Source of the DNA: a virus
Reading direction: 5' to 3' (one strand)
Virus record (IMG/VR): IMGVR_UViG_3300008450_000348
Location: 1-28,148 of that record
DNA length: 28,148 bases
Below are positions 13,800 through 21,273 of the stretch, one piece after another (the stretch's first letter is position 1; each line of letters opens with the position of its first letter). A model generated the notes under the pieces. It saw only the letters and a program-made list of their open reading frames with translations, did no database searches and was not told where the DNA came from. Position numbers and translations under genes: made by a program.

Positions 13800-13836
13800 C
13801 CGGGCCTAGCCTCCACTGGGTCTAGGTGGTAGCTTG

Positions 13837-13867
13837 AGGGCGTTGGGCTTCGGCCTGACGCCCTTTT
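13837..13867 (+). terminator. UUCG hairpin terminator after the capsid genes
   Basis: agggcgt (13837-13843) pairs with acgccct (13858-13864). Between them, tg-ggc-TTCG-gcc-tg extends the stem through two wobble pairs to a stable UUCG tetraloop. The run tttt (13864-13867) follows. It separates the capsid/decoration genes from the cargo genes. A second, weaker inverted repeat (cctag/ctagg, 13805-13809 and 13822-13826) lies just upstream. Confidence 0.85.
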
Positions 13868-13882
13868 GCTATGGAGGTAGCA

Positions 13883-14071
13883 ATGACAGATTGGCGTCTG
13901 ATAGACGAAAACACCCCAAAAGACCGTCGCATTTTGCTTTGCAATGGAAAGGTGGTCGCGTGTGGAAGATGGGTTGAGGGACTGTACCAGCGCGGTTGGC
14001 GTCTGGACGACGGAAAGGTCCATCATGTCACGCATTGGTCCCCGATTACGCATCCGTCGGTGTTGGGGTAG
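13883..14071 (+). CDS. DUF551-like small protein
   Basis: It encodes 62 residues from ATG 13883, preceded by a perfect ggagg. The in-frame ATG at 13871 contains that motif and is not the start. The layout W-R-L-I-D-E-N-T-P-K-D-R-R-I-L-L at the N-terminus and V-T-H-W-S-P-I at the C-terminus matches the small DUF551 family frequent in phages (function unknown, one beta-rich domain). It is the first gene after the capsid terminator. Confidence 0.65.
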   Translation: MTDWRLIDENTPKDRRILLCNGKVVACGRWVEGLYQRGWRLDDGKVHHVTHWSPITHPSVLG

Positions 14072-14074
14072 CGA

Positions 14075-14395
14075 GTGTCAGTTATCAAATGCCCGGAGAA
14101 GCGGAGACGCATCCGGATTTCACTTTGGACCGCGCAAGGTGGTCTTTGTGCGCTGTGCTTGAAACCAGTCGCGCATCCCGACGACCCTATGCCGATGAAT
14201 CACCCAGACGGCCCGTCGTTGGATCACGTTGTCCCAAAAGCAGCGGGCGGGCGGAACCATAACAATCTGAGCTTAACGCATCGGGCTTGTAACACTAAAA
14301 AGTCAGATAGCGCCCCAGACAGGGACCATCGAACAGCGCTAATGGTCATTAAGGCGCGGACTAAGGCCGAATGGAAAAAGCGGGTTTCCCGATGA
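14075..14395 (+). CDS. HNH endonuclease
   Basis: It encodes 106 residues from GTG 14075. The beta-beta-alpha-metal core is visible: C25-x2-C28 zinc pair, S-L-D-H-V-V-P-K at 48-55 with the catalytic His 51, an Asn in N-H-N-N-L at 61-65, and H69 with C72-N73 (zinc and HNH end). Free-standing HNH proteins in phages act as homing enzymes or in packaging/DNA processing. With terL far upstream and no adjacent intron visible, a homing or mobile role is plausible but not shown. Its stop overlaps the next start as ATGA. Confidence 0.85.
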   Translation: MSVIKCPEKRRRIRISLWTAQGGLCALCLKPVAHPDDPMPMNHPDGPSLDHVVPKAAGGRNHNNLSLTHRACNTKKSDSAPDRDHRTALMVIKARTKAEWKKRVSR

Positions 14396-15822
14396 TTAAC
14401 GTCGTCTCTGTCCGCGTCGGGACAAAATACCCGGCTGAATACGTCCACACACTCCATGACATGATCGCCCGGCATCTAGGCGAAGATCAGCGGCATTGGT
14501 GCCTCACGGATGATCCTGAGAGCCTTCCTGACGGCATTGAGGCGATCCCGCATAACCCTGACTTGCCCGGTTGGTGGCAGAAGGTGTTTCTGTTCTCGCC
14601 GGACATGCCATGGAACGCAGGCGAGCCGGTTCTCTATATGGACTTGGATGTATGCGTCACAGGCCGGTTGGAGGACTTGCCCGATGGCATCATTCAGGAC
14701 TGGCATTGGCCTTGCTACAACTCGTCAGTGATGAAGTGGAAACATGGCGACCATGCTCAAATCTGGTCGCGGTTCACGCTTGATGTGATTGATGCTCCGT
14801 CCCCTCGTTTAGGACCGTACTTGCCCTCTGGACAGGTCAATGGCGGGGACCAGGAATGGATCACCAGCGTCAGCCAATGGGAGACGTTTCCGGCTGAATG
14901 GTTTGTCTCGTATCGCACGGCAACGGGCTGGCCTGCGGACAAGGCCAAGGCGGTTATCTTCCATGGGTCCCCAAAGCCGCATGAGATTGATCAGGGCTGG
15001 GTTCCCGGTGTGTGGAAGGTCGGCGGACACACGGCGTTCCCTGAACTCAAGGGAATGAACGTCTCGCATGATTTTGCCTATGCCAATGTGCGGGCGAACG
15101 TGCTGCGTGATGTTCCGTGGTTCTCAGGGCATCCTGAGCGCAAGGGAACGGTGGTTCTGGTTGGCGGTGGTCCATCCATGAAAGACAGCTTGCCAGCCAT
15201 ACGCGGCCACAAGCGGAACGGTGCGCGCATTGTCACGGTCAATAACGCCCTGACCTATCTGCATGATCGAGGGATTACGCCTCATTCTCATGTGATGCTT
15301 GATGCGCGGGAAGAAAATGCGGGCATGGTGTTTAATGCGCCAAAATCCGTGCGCTATTTCCTCGCTTCGCAGGTGCATCCATGCGTGTTTGACGCTCTAT
15401 CTGGGCATGATGTTGTTTTATGGCACAACGGCATGGGCGACGGGTCGGACCTCATGGAGATTGTGCAACCATGGTTTGACGAGGGGCCGGATCAAAGGCC
15501 GGTGGTTCTGGTTCCAGGGGGCGGGACGGTTGGTCTTCGCGCGCTCAATCTGGTCTGGTTGTCGGGCTATCGGAAGGTCCATCTGTATGGCTTTGATAGC
15601 TGCTACCATGAGGGTCAGCATCATGCTTACGGGCAGGCATTGAACGACGGTGAGCCGGTTCAGGAGGTCGTGCTCATGGACAAGAAATACATAGCGGCCC
15701 GATGGATGATCCGGCAGGCTATGGAGTTTCAGGATCAATACCGGATGCTAACGGAGGAAGGCGTCAAGGTCGTGGTTCACGGCAAGGGGCTTATCCCTGA
15801 CATGTGGAGGCTCATGCGGTGA
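14392..15822 (+). CDS. glycosyltransferase fused to DUF115/MptE-like domain
   Basis: It encodes 476 residues from ATG 14392 (ATGA overlap); an upstream ATG at 14371 lies inside the HNH gene. Residues 1-215 resemble a GT-A glycosyltransferase: W-W-Q-K-V-F-L-F at 61-68, Y-M-D-L-D-V at 82-87 with the D-x-D metal site, G-G-D-Q-E-W at 151-156 and H-G-S-P-K-P at 191-196. Residues 250-476 resemble the DUF115/MptE-like Rossmann domain of Maf-type flagellin-glycosylation factors: V-L-V-G-G-G-P-S-M at 255-263, V-N-N-A-L at 283-287, and G-G-G-T-V-G-L-R-A with H-L-Y-G-F-D at 376-402. It probably attaches or prepares a sugar. The acceptor (virion, DNA or host glycan) is unknown. Confidence 0.75.
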   Translation: MINVVSVRVGTKYPAEYVHTLHDMIARHLGEDQRHWCLTDDPESLPDGIEAIPHNPDLPGWWQKVFLFSPDMPWNAGEPVLYMDLDVCVTGRLEDLPDGIIQDWHWPCYNSSVMKWKHGDHAQIWSRFTLDVIDAPSPRLGPYLPSGQVNGGDQEWITSVSQWETFPAEWFVSYRTATGWPADKAKAVIFHGSPKPHEIDQGWVPGVWKVGGHTAFPELKGMNVSHDFAYANVRANVLRDVPWFSGHPERKGTVVLVGGGPSMKDSLPAIRGHKRNGARIVTVNNALTYLHDRGITPHSHVMLDAREENAGMVFNAPKSVRYFLASQVHPCVFDALSGHDVVLWHNGMGDGSDLMEIVQPWFDEGPDQRPVVLVPGGGTVGLRALNLVWLSGYRKVHLYGFDSCYHEGQHHAYGQALNDGEPVQEVVLMDKKYIAARWMIRQAMEFQDQYRMLTEEGVKVVVHGKGLIPDMWRLMR

Positions 15823-16394
15823 GGGCGTTTGATGGGCTTTGGTGGCCTGATTCTGACCGGAGGGGCCGTCCTGCGATTGTCTCAGGGTGTGCCATGGCTA
15901 TGCCGGTCGTTCTGCCGCTTGTGAAAGAGAAGGGCGTCTGTGTGCAAGCCGGTGGCAACGTGGGTGTGTATCCGAAAGCCCTTTCCGGTGTGTTTGGGCG
16001 CGTTCTGACGTTTGAGCCGGACCCTGACAATCTGGCATGTCTGGAGCGGAACGTGACGGAGGGAAACGTCATGATCTGGCGCGCGGCATTGGGGAGCGAA
16101 AAAGGCTCATGCGGCATGGACCATATCGAACCGGACAACTGCGGAGCGCACAAGGTCACGGACGGGGGCTCTATCCCGGTCATGTCGATCGATAGTCTGG
16201 AACTGGACCGATGCGACCTGATCTGGCTGGACATAGAGGGGGCGGAAGCGCAAGCGATTTGCGGCGCGATGGCGACAATCGAAAAGTTTTCGCCTATAAT
16301 CGTTCTGGAGGAGAAGGGATTAGGCGCGAAGGCCGCGCTTCCCGGCTACCGACAGGTTAACAGGATTGGCAACGACACGGTGTATATGAAATGA
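15819..16394 (+). CDS. FkbM-type SAM-dependent methyltransferase
   Basis: It encodes 191 residues from GTG 15819, which overlaps the previous stop (GTGA) and has ggagg eight bases upstream. Motif I is V-Q-A-G-G-N-V-G-V-Y at 42-51, with the acidic ligand in T-F-E-P-D at 64-68. L-I-W-L-D-I-E-G-A-E at 134-143 and V-L-E-E-K at 162-166 match the FkbM family, which O-methylates sugars and small molecules. The first Gly-Ala usually seen as D-x-G is A-G-G here, a mild change. Directly following a glycosyltransferase-like gene, it is a good candidate to methylate the same glycan. Confidence 0.82.
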   Translation: MRAFDGLWWPDSDRRGRPAIVSGCAMAMPVVLPLVKEKGVCVQAGGNVGVYPKALSGVFGRVLTFEPDPDNLACLERNVTEGNVMIWRAALGSEKGSCGMDHIEPDNCGAHKVTDGGSIPVMSIDSLELDRCDLIWLDIEGAEAQAICGAMATIEKFSPIIVLEEKGLGAKAALPGYRQVNRIGNDTVYMK

Positions 16395-16897
16395 GCGAGC
16401 CCGATAACGTCATCCCGCTTTTCTACCTGAAGCCCGTCAAGAATGAGTACCAGACGGAAGCCCTTGGCCGTGAGGTTTGGGAGGAAAAGGAATACGTCGA
16501 GATTATCGTTCCAGGGGATCGCAATGCGGTCGTTCATGAGCGTGTAAAGCAGGCGCACAAGGATCGGTGGCCTCGCCAGTATCTTGCCTTCACGCAAAGC
16601 CGCGAAACCCCGGTTGACGGAACGCCGCTTGAGGAGTGGCCGGTGGTGAACTCTGCGATGGTGATGGAACTCAAATCGTCGCACGTTCGCACGGTGGAAC
16701 AACTTGCGGGCCTGTCGGATGGCCAACTGAGCAAGACGGTTTCCATGGGTGGGTTTGAACTGCGTCGGAAGGCTCAACTGTTCGTGGAGGGCAAGAGCGA
16801 ATCGGATGCGCGGATTGCTGACCTTGAGGCGAAACTTGCGGCCCTGACGGCTGCGATGGAAGCGAAATCGGAACCTGTCGCGGAGGCTGCGGAATGA
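16391..16897 (+). CDS. conserved phage connector-module protein
   Basis: It encodes 168 residues with an ATGA overlap at the start. The N-terminal domain is beta-rich (E-Y-V-E-I-I-V-P-G-D-R). A helix-hairpin-like segment follows (H-V-R-T-V-E-Q-L-A-G-L-S-D, then F-E-L-R-R-K-A-Q-L-F), and residues about 135-160 form a coiled coil. I recall proteins of this layout just before the head-tail adaptor in related podoviruses, without known function. Its end overlaps the next gene by four bases. Confidence 0.65.
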   Translation: MSEPDNVIPLFYLKPVKNEYQTEALGREVWEEKEYVEIIVPGDRNAVVHERVKQAHKDRWPRQYLAFTQSRETPVDGTPLEEWPVVNSAMVMELKSSHVRTVEQLAGLSDGQLSKTVSMGGFELRRKAQLFVEGKSESDARIADLEAKLAALTAAMEAKSEPVAEAAE

Positions 16898-17181
16898 GTG
16901 GGCTGGAACGTCAAGCGGTTTTCAAGCCGGGCGCATCTTTCTTCGAGGAAGGCGGCGAAGTGTTTTTCCAATATCAGCTTGATGCGGGATCGGTCATTGG
17001 TCCGCGCAAGGTCAAGGATGCGGACAAGATCGAACATGCGTTTGAGTGGGAGCGGTTCAATGAAGGCCGCTTGCCGCAACTCGACCATGACGGTGACGGG
17101 TTTCCTGGTGGAAGCCTGCCGCATGTAGAAGACGCGGAGCCTGTCGCAAAGCGTCGTGGCCGACCGCCTAAAGGAGCCTGA
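16894..17181 (+). CDS. small protein with EF-hand-like loop and AT-hook-like tail
   Basis: It encodes 95 residues. Residues about 64-70 (D-H-D-G-D-G) resemble a calcium-binding D-x-D-x-D-G loop. The C-terminus K-R-R-G-R-P-P-K-G-A contains the R-G-R-P core of an AT-hook, a minor-groove DNA-binding motif. The rest is a small beta domain. It lies between the conserved connector protein and the adaptor gene, so it may contact packaged DNA at the neck. This is inference; the motifs are short. Confidence 0.6.
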   Translation: MSGLERQAVFKPGASFFEEGGEVFFQYQLDAGSVIGPRKVKDADKIEHAFEWERFNEGRLPQLDHDGDGFPGGSLPHVEDAEPVAKRRGRPPKGA

Positions 17182-17183
17182 TT

Positions 17184-17891
17184 ATGAGCCTGCTGACGAT
17201 TGTCCAGAAGGTCTGTCGCCTTGTGTCCCTGCCGGTCCCGACTACGGTTGTGGGCTCTACGGATGCGCAGGTTCTCCAACTATGGGAACTGGCGAACGAG
17301 GAGGGTTACGAACTCTCGGGGGCCTTTGATTGGCAGGCCATGCGCAAGCAATACACGTTTGAAACGGTGGCATCTGCCGTTCAATCGAGTGCGTTGCCGT
17401 CTGATCTGGACCATTTCATTTCCAACTCGTTCTTCAACCGAACGACGATGCGGAACATCTGGGGGCCTATCACCCCGCAACAGTGGCAGGCTATTCAGGC
17501 GCAGCCACAACTCAATCGCGTGTTTCTGACGTTCATTGAGCGCGATGGCCAGTTTCTCGTTACGCCGACGCCAACTGCCGGTGAGACGGTGGCGTATGAG
17601 TACATCACGACGCACTGGGCCAAGACGGAAAACGGAACCCCGAAAGCCGAGTTTACGCTGGATACGGACACAACGTATCTCGATGAGCAGCTATTTGTGC
17701 TTGGCGTTCGCTGGCGTTGGGAGAAGTCCAAGGGTCTGGATTATGGTGAGGACTTCCGCACCTACATGACCGAACGGACGCAGCGCATGGCCCGTGATGG
17801 CGCGGCATCGGCACTCGATATCTCGGGCGGGAACTATAACTACAGCTACCTGAACAACATTCAGGATGGCAACTATCCCGGCCCCGGCTAA
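17184..17891 (+). CDS. head-tail adaptor, P22 gp4-like
   Basis: It encodes 235 residues with aaaggag upstream of ATG. L-L-T-I-V-Q-K-V-C-R-L at the N-terminus, E-L-A-N-E-E-G-Y-E-L then F-D-W-Q-A-M-R near residues 35-55, and W-G-P-I-T-P-Q-Q-W-Q near 92-101 match the gp4-like connector family of podoviruses. These proteins form a ring under the portal and provide the site for the tail hub. The hub gene follows 0.2 kb downstream. No transmembrane segment. Confidence 0.82.
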   Translation: MSLLTIVQKVCRLVSLPVPTTVVGSTDAQVLQLWELANEEGYELSGAFDWQAMRKQYTFETVASAVQSSALPSDLDHFISNSFFNRTTMRNIWGPITPQQWQAIQAQPQLNRVFLTFIERDGQFLVTPTPTAGETVAYEYITTHWAKTENGTPKAEFTLDTDTTYLDEQLFVLGVRWRWEKSKGLDYGEDFRTYMTERTQRMARDGAASALDISGGNYNYSYLNNIQDGNYPGPG

Positions 17892-18088
17892 TGACGACGC
17901 CCGCTCTTTCCATCTCCGATATGAAGAATGAGCAGAACTTCCGGCGACGGTTGAACACACTGCTTTCGGCCTATGCGCCGGGGTATGGGTCAGCCCTTCC
18001 GTCTGCCGAGAACAGCCCTGATGGGCGATTGTTCTATGTCGGAAGCCAGGGTTATCAGCAACGCGGCGGAACGTGGGTGGCGCTATGA
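17891..18088 (+). CDS. small protein between adaptor and hub
   Basis: It encodes 65 residues, starting in a TAATG overlap. An N-terminal helix (M-K-N-E-Q-N-F-R-R-R-L-N-T-L-L) is followed by D-G-R-L-F-Y-V-G and a final G-G-T-W-V-A-L. The end-motif style is common in short phage tail-connector proteins. It overlaps the hub start by four bases. The function is unknown but probably structural. Confidence 0.55.
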   Translation: MTTPALSISDMKNEQNFRRRLNTLLSAYAPGYGSALPSAENSPDGRLFYVGSQGYQQRGGTWVAL

Positions 18089-19776
18089 GGCAGTCTGTTC
18101 AAGCCTATGGGCGTCAACCCTATAGAGCGGTCACACAACGCCGTGTGACGGTGGGTGGCGCTATTCCGGCTCCGGTCGGTGGATGGGATGCGCAAAGCCC
18201 TCTGGCGAACATGCCTGCGCAAAACGCAGTGACGCTGGATAACTTCATCCCTCGCGCTGGATATGTGGAACTGCGCAAGGGCTATATCCCGTGGCAAACC
18301 GGACTGGGCTTGCCGGTGGAGACGGTGATGGCATGGCGTCCGGCTTCTCCGACCACGGCTGATCATATCTTTGGCGCGTCGGGTGCGTTCATCTACGATA
18401 TGTCAAATCAGGACGGAACGCCGTCTGCGGTGTATTCGGCGGCTTCAAGCCCTCGCTGGCAATGGATCAACTTTGCCAATGACGCAGGGGTTTTTCTGTA
18501 TGCCGTGAACGGTGCGCAGGACCCTGTGTATTATGACGGCAGCACGTTTCAGGACACGGTGATTACGGGATCGTCTGGCGTTATCACGCTGGACCCGCGC
18601 ACTCTCGTTGACGTGATGGACCACAAGGGCCGCTTGTTCCTCTTGCAAGAGGATTCCATGCGCGTCTGGTATCTGGACCCGTTTGCCATTCAGGGAGAGG
18701 CGAACCTTCTCGACCTGGGGCCTATCTTTGATAAGGGCGGGTCGATTCTTTGCCAAGCCACATGGACGGTGGATGGCGGGTCCGGTGCCGATGATCTGGC
18801 GGTGTGGGTTACGACACAAGGTCAGGTGGCTGTTTATCAGGGCGTGGACCCTAGCAATGCCGATGACTGGGCTCTTGTCGGTGTCTATGACGTGGGCTTC
18901 CCACTGTCGCGCCGTAGCCTGATCAAATACGGCTCCGATTTGATGGTCCTGACAACAGATGGCGTTGTGCCGCTGTCTCAGGCCCTGAAACTGGACCGCG
19001 CGCAAGAGAACCTTGTCGCCCTGACGCAGCGTATCCAGAACGCTTTTCAGATGGCAACCACGCGGTATCGTAACAACTTCGGCTGGGAAGGCTGCTTCTA
19101 TCAGCGCGGCTCGCTGGCCATCTTCAACGTGCCGATTACCGAACTGGCCACGTCGGAACAATACGTCCAGAACGTCCAGACAGGTGCATGGTGCCGGTTC
19201 ACGGGACTGAATGCCTACTCATGGGCGATTGCCAATGACAGGGCTTATTTCGGGGCATCGGACGGCATTTACCTTTGGGATGAAGGCTATGCCGACAACG
19301 AAACGAACATCGTAGCGGACCTGAAAACCGCGTTTAACTATTTCGGCTCGCGCGGGTCGCTCAAGAAGTTTGAGATGATCCAGCCTATCCTGAGAATCGG
19401 CAACTCGATTGCGCCTGCTATCGAGATTGTGACGGACTTCAAGGAGCGTGTACCTACGTCGGTCCCGACATTGATCGAGACGACGGGCGCGCTTTGGGAT
19501 GAGGCGCTTTGGGATGATGGTTTGTGGTCGCCATCGACCGAAACCCGCGACGGATGGACCAGTGCGACGGGCCTTGGCTATTGCGGCTCTGTTCGCATGA
19601 GGGTTGAGGTATCTGCGTTCACATACGTTGACCTTGGCGTGACGGATGCAATCTCAGTGGCCAGCGCGGCCAATGATGTGCTTATCGTCCAGACACCAAC
19701 CCGAACGACAAGCGCCCCGGTTGAGGTGATTGCGTTCAATATCAAGTACCAGAACCAGACAGGCGGGCAGCTTTGA
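18085..19776 (+). CDS. tail hub / DNA-stabilisation protein, P22 gp10-like
   Basis: It encodes 563 residues from ATG 18085 (ATGA overlap), chosen over the in-frame start at 18073. Repeated Trp/Tyr-rich blades (P-R-W-Q-W-I-N-F, V-Y-Y-D-G-S-T-F, W-C-R-F-T-G-L-N-A-Y-S-W) suggest a beta-propeller. Its place right after the gp4-like adaptor matches the gp10 hub that plugs the portal and carries tail fibres or spikes. The N-terminal P-V-G-G-W-D-A-Q-S-P-L-A-N and D-N-F-I-P-R motif recurs in hub proteins of this type. Assignment is by layout and position. Confidence 0.75.
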   Translation: MRQSVQAYGRQPYRAVTQRRVTVGGAIPAPVGGWDAQSPLANMPAQNAVTLDNFIPRAGYVELRKGYIPWQTGLGLPVETVMAWRPASPTTADHIFGASGAFIYDMSNQDGTPSAVYSAASSPRWQWINFANDAGVFLYAVNGAQDPVYYDGSTFQDTVITGSSGVITLDPRTLVDVMDHKGRLFLLQEDSMRVWYLDPFAIQGEANLLDLGPIFDKGGSILCQATWTVDGGSGADDLAVWVTTQGQVAVYQGVDPSNADDWALVGVYDVGFPLSRRSLIKYGSDLMVLTTDGVVPLSQALKLDRAQENLVALTQRIQNAFQMATTRYRNNFGWEGCFYQRGSLAIFNVPITELATSEQYVQNVQTGAWCRFTGLNAYSWAIANDRAYFGASDGIYLWDEGYADNETNIVADLKTAFNYFGSRGSLKKFEMIQPILRIGNSIAPAIEIVTDFKERVPTSVPTLIETTGALWDEALWDDGLWSPSTETRDGWTSATGLGYCGSVRMRVEVSAFTYVDLGVTDAISVASAANDVLIVQTPTRTTSAPVEVIAFNIKYQNQTGGQL

Positions 19777-20213
19777 GGCTGGCAACCGGCTTTGATGCCG
19801 TTGTCGCGCAATGGGTTGCGGACAGGATTCCAGGCGTTGACGGCTTCGGCCCTTGTGCTGCGTTAGGCGTTGTGGACACGCAAGACAATCTTGTCGCCGG
19901 GGTGGTTTTTCACGATTATCAGCCACAGTACGCCAATATACAGGTGAGTTTTGCCTCAGAACGGGCGGATTGGTTGACGCCTCGCCTTCTGCGGTCTATC
20001 CTAAGCTATCCATTCCAGCAGCTTGGAGTGGCGAGGATCACGACGCTAACCCCGAAGCGTAATCGGGCCGCTCGCCAGTTCCTCCGAAAGTTCGGGTTTT
20101 TCCATGAGGGAACAATCCGTAAAGGCTTCGGAGATGACGACGCGATAGTCTCCGGCCTGCTTAAGACAGAGTGGTTGGAGCATCGTCTGAATCATGGGAA
20201 AACCGACACCTAG
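19773..20213 (+). CDS. GNAT-family acetyltransferase
   Basis: It encodes 146 residues; the best start is TTG 19773, overlapping the hub stop as TTGA. The later strand/helix arrangement R-I-T-T-L-T-P-K-R-N-R-A-A-R-Q-F-L-R-K-F-G-F ends in the A-x-x-x-x-x-x-F-G-F pattern of GCN5-related acyltransferases. The acetyl-CoA loop appears as P-K-R-N-R-A, a reduced form of the usual Q-x-x-G-x-G/A. H-D-Y near residue 46 may be substrate-facing. Such genes recur between tail genes of related podoviruses, with unknown substrate (virion or host protein). Confidence 0.75.
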   Translation: MRLATGFDAVVAQWVADRIPGVDGFGPCAALGVVDTQDNLVAGVVFHDYQPQYANIQVSFASERADWLTPRLLRSILSYPFQQLGVARITTLTPKRNRAARQFLRKFGFFHEGTIRKGFGDDDAIVSGLLKTEWLEHRLNHGKTDT

Positions 20214-21273
20214 AGCGCCAGCGGCCCCTGATCCGGTCCAGCTTGCCAATGCTCAATCGACCGCAAACACGGCGACGGCTCGTGAGCAACAGCGTTTGAA
20301 CATGATTAACACGAGCGGGCCTAACGGGTCTGTTTCGTATGTGGCTGATCCGAGTGCGCCCGGTGGTTATCGTCAGGTCACGTCGTTGAGCCCCGGCCAG
20401 CAGCAAGCCTACGACCAGAACATGAACGTCTATAATCAGGCGCTCACGACGGCAGGCGATCAAATCGGGCGCGTGAATACGGCACTGGGTCAGGGTCTGG
20501 ACACGGCAGGGCTTCCCGGCCTTCAAGGCTTTGATGCGAACAACTTTGACCGCCAGCGCTTTGAGGATGCGACATACCAGGGGCTGACCCGTCGCCTTGA
20601 TCCGCAGTTCCAGCGCATGGAAGGCGGACTGGACGCCAAACTTGCGGCGCAGGGTTTGGGGGCTAACTCGGAAGCCTCGCGCAATCTGAGGCAGGACTTC
20701 TCTCGGGATCGAGAGGATGCTTACGCGGGTGCGGGCTTGCAGGCTATTCAGGCCGGTGGTGCGGAGCAAATGCGTGCTTTGCAGGGTCAGATTGCCGGGT
20801 CGCAGTTCAATAATCAGGCGCGGACGCAGGGCCTTCAAGAGCGGGCCTATGTGCAAAATCAGCCCTTGCAGCAACTTCAAGCCCTGCTTGGCACGGGTCA
20901 GGTTTCCACGCCTCAGGGTGTGCAATACACGCCGACGAGCGTAGGCCAGACGGATGTTCTGGGAGCCAATGCGCTTAATCAGCAGGCGCAGTGGAACCGT
21001 TACAATGCGCAACAGCAGCAGCAACAGGCTGGCTTGGGTGGGTTGTTCTCGCTTGGCTCTGCGGCAATGACGGCGTTTTCTGACCGTCGATTGAAGCGTG
21101 ATGTGATGCGCATCGGTCGGATGGCGAATGGTCTGGCGATCTATGCCTATCGCTATCTATGGTCGCCTGCGGTGCATGTCGGCGTAATGGCTCAAGAGGT
21201 CATGAGCGTAAATCCGAAGGCGGTTATTCGCCGCCCTGACGGCTTCCTCATGGTCGATTATTCGGTGATCTGA
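20194..21273 (+). CDS. virion protein with C-terminal S74 chaperone domain
   Basis: It encodes 359 residues. Residues 1-295 are Gln/Ala-rich, helical and resemble ejection or needle-type proteins. Residues 296-359 are the intramolecular chaperone (peptidase S74) domain: S-D-R-R-L-K at 296-301 with the Ser-Lys dyad, G-L-A-I-Y-A-Y-R-Y, G-V-M-A-Q-E-V at 330-336 and V-D-Y-S-V-I at the end. S74 domains trimerise their protein and cut themselves off. A trimeric tail needle or fibre stump is therefore possible. A poly-Gln run (273-278) precedes the domain. Confidence 0.8.
   Translation: MGKPTPRAPAAPDPVQLANAQSTANTATAREQQRLNMINTSGPNGSVSYVADPSAPGGYRQVTSLSPGQQQAYDQNMNVYNQALTTAGDQIGRVNTALGQGLDTAGLPGLQGFDANNFDRQRFEDATYQGLTRRLDPQFQRMEGGLDAKLAAQGLGANSEASRNLRQDFSRDREDAYAGAGLQAIQAGGAEQMRALQGQIAGSQFNNQARTQGLQERAYVQNQPLQQLQALLGTGQVSTPQGVQYTPTSVGQTDVLGANALNQQAQWNRYNAQQQQQQAGLGGLFSLGSAAMTAFSDRRLKRDVMRIGRMANGLAIYAYRYLWSPAVHVGVMAQEVMSVNPKAVIRRPDGFLMVDYSVI

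Noticed and set aside
18445-19161. 238-codon minus-strand frame opposite the hub gene
   Set aside because: Shadow frame; the plus-strand hub is supported by overlaps and neighbour order.
20161-21024. 287-codon minus-strand frame opposite the S74-domain gene
   Set aside because: Composition is Leu/Arg/Ile-rich, as expected from the mirror of a Gln/Ala-rich gene; the plus frame has a recognisable domain and linked start.
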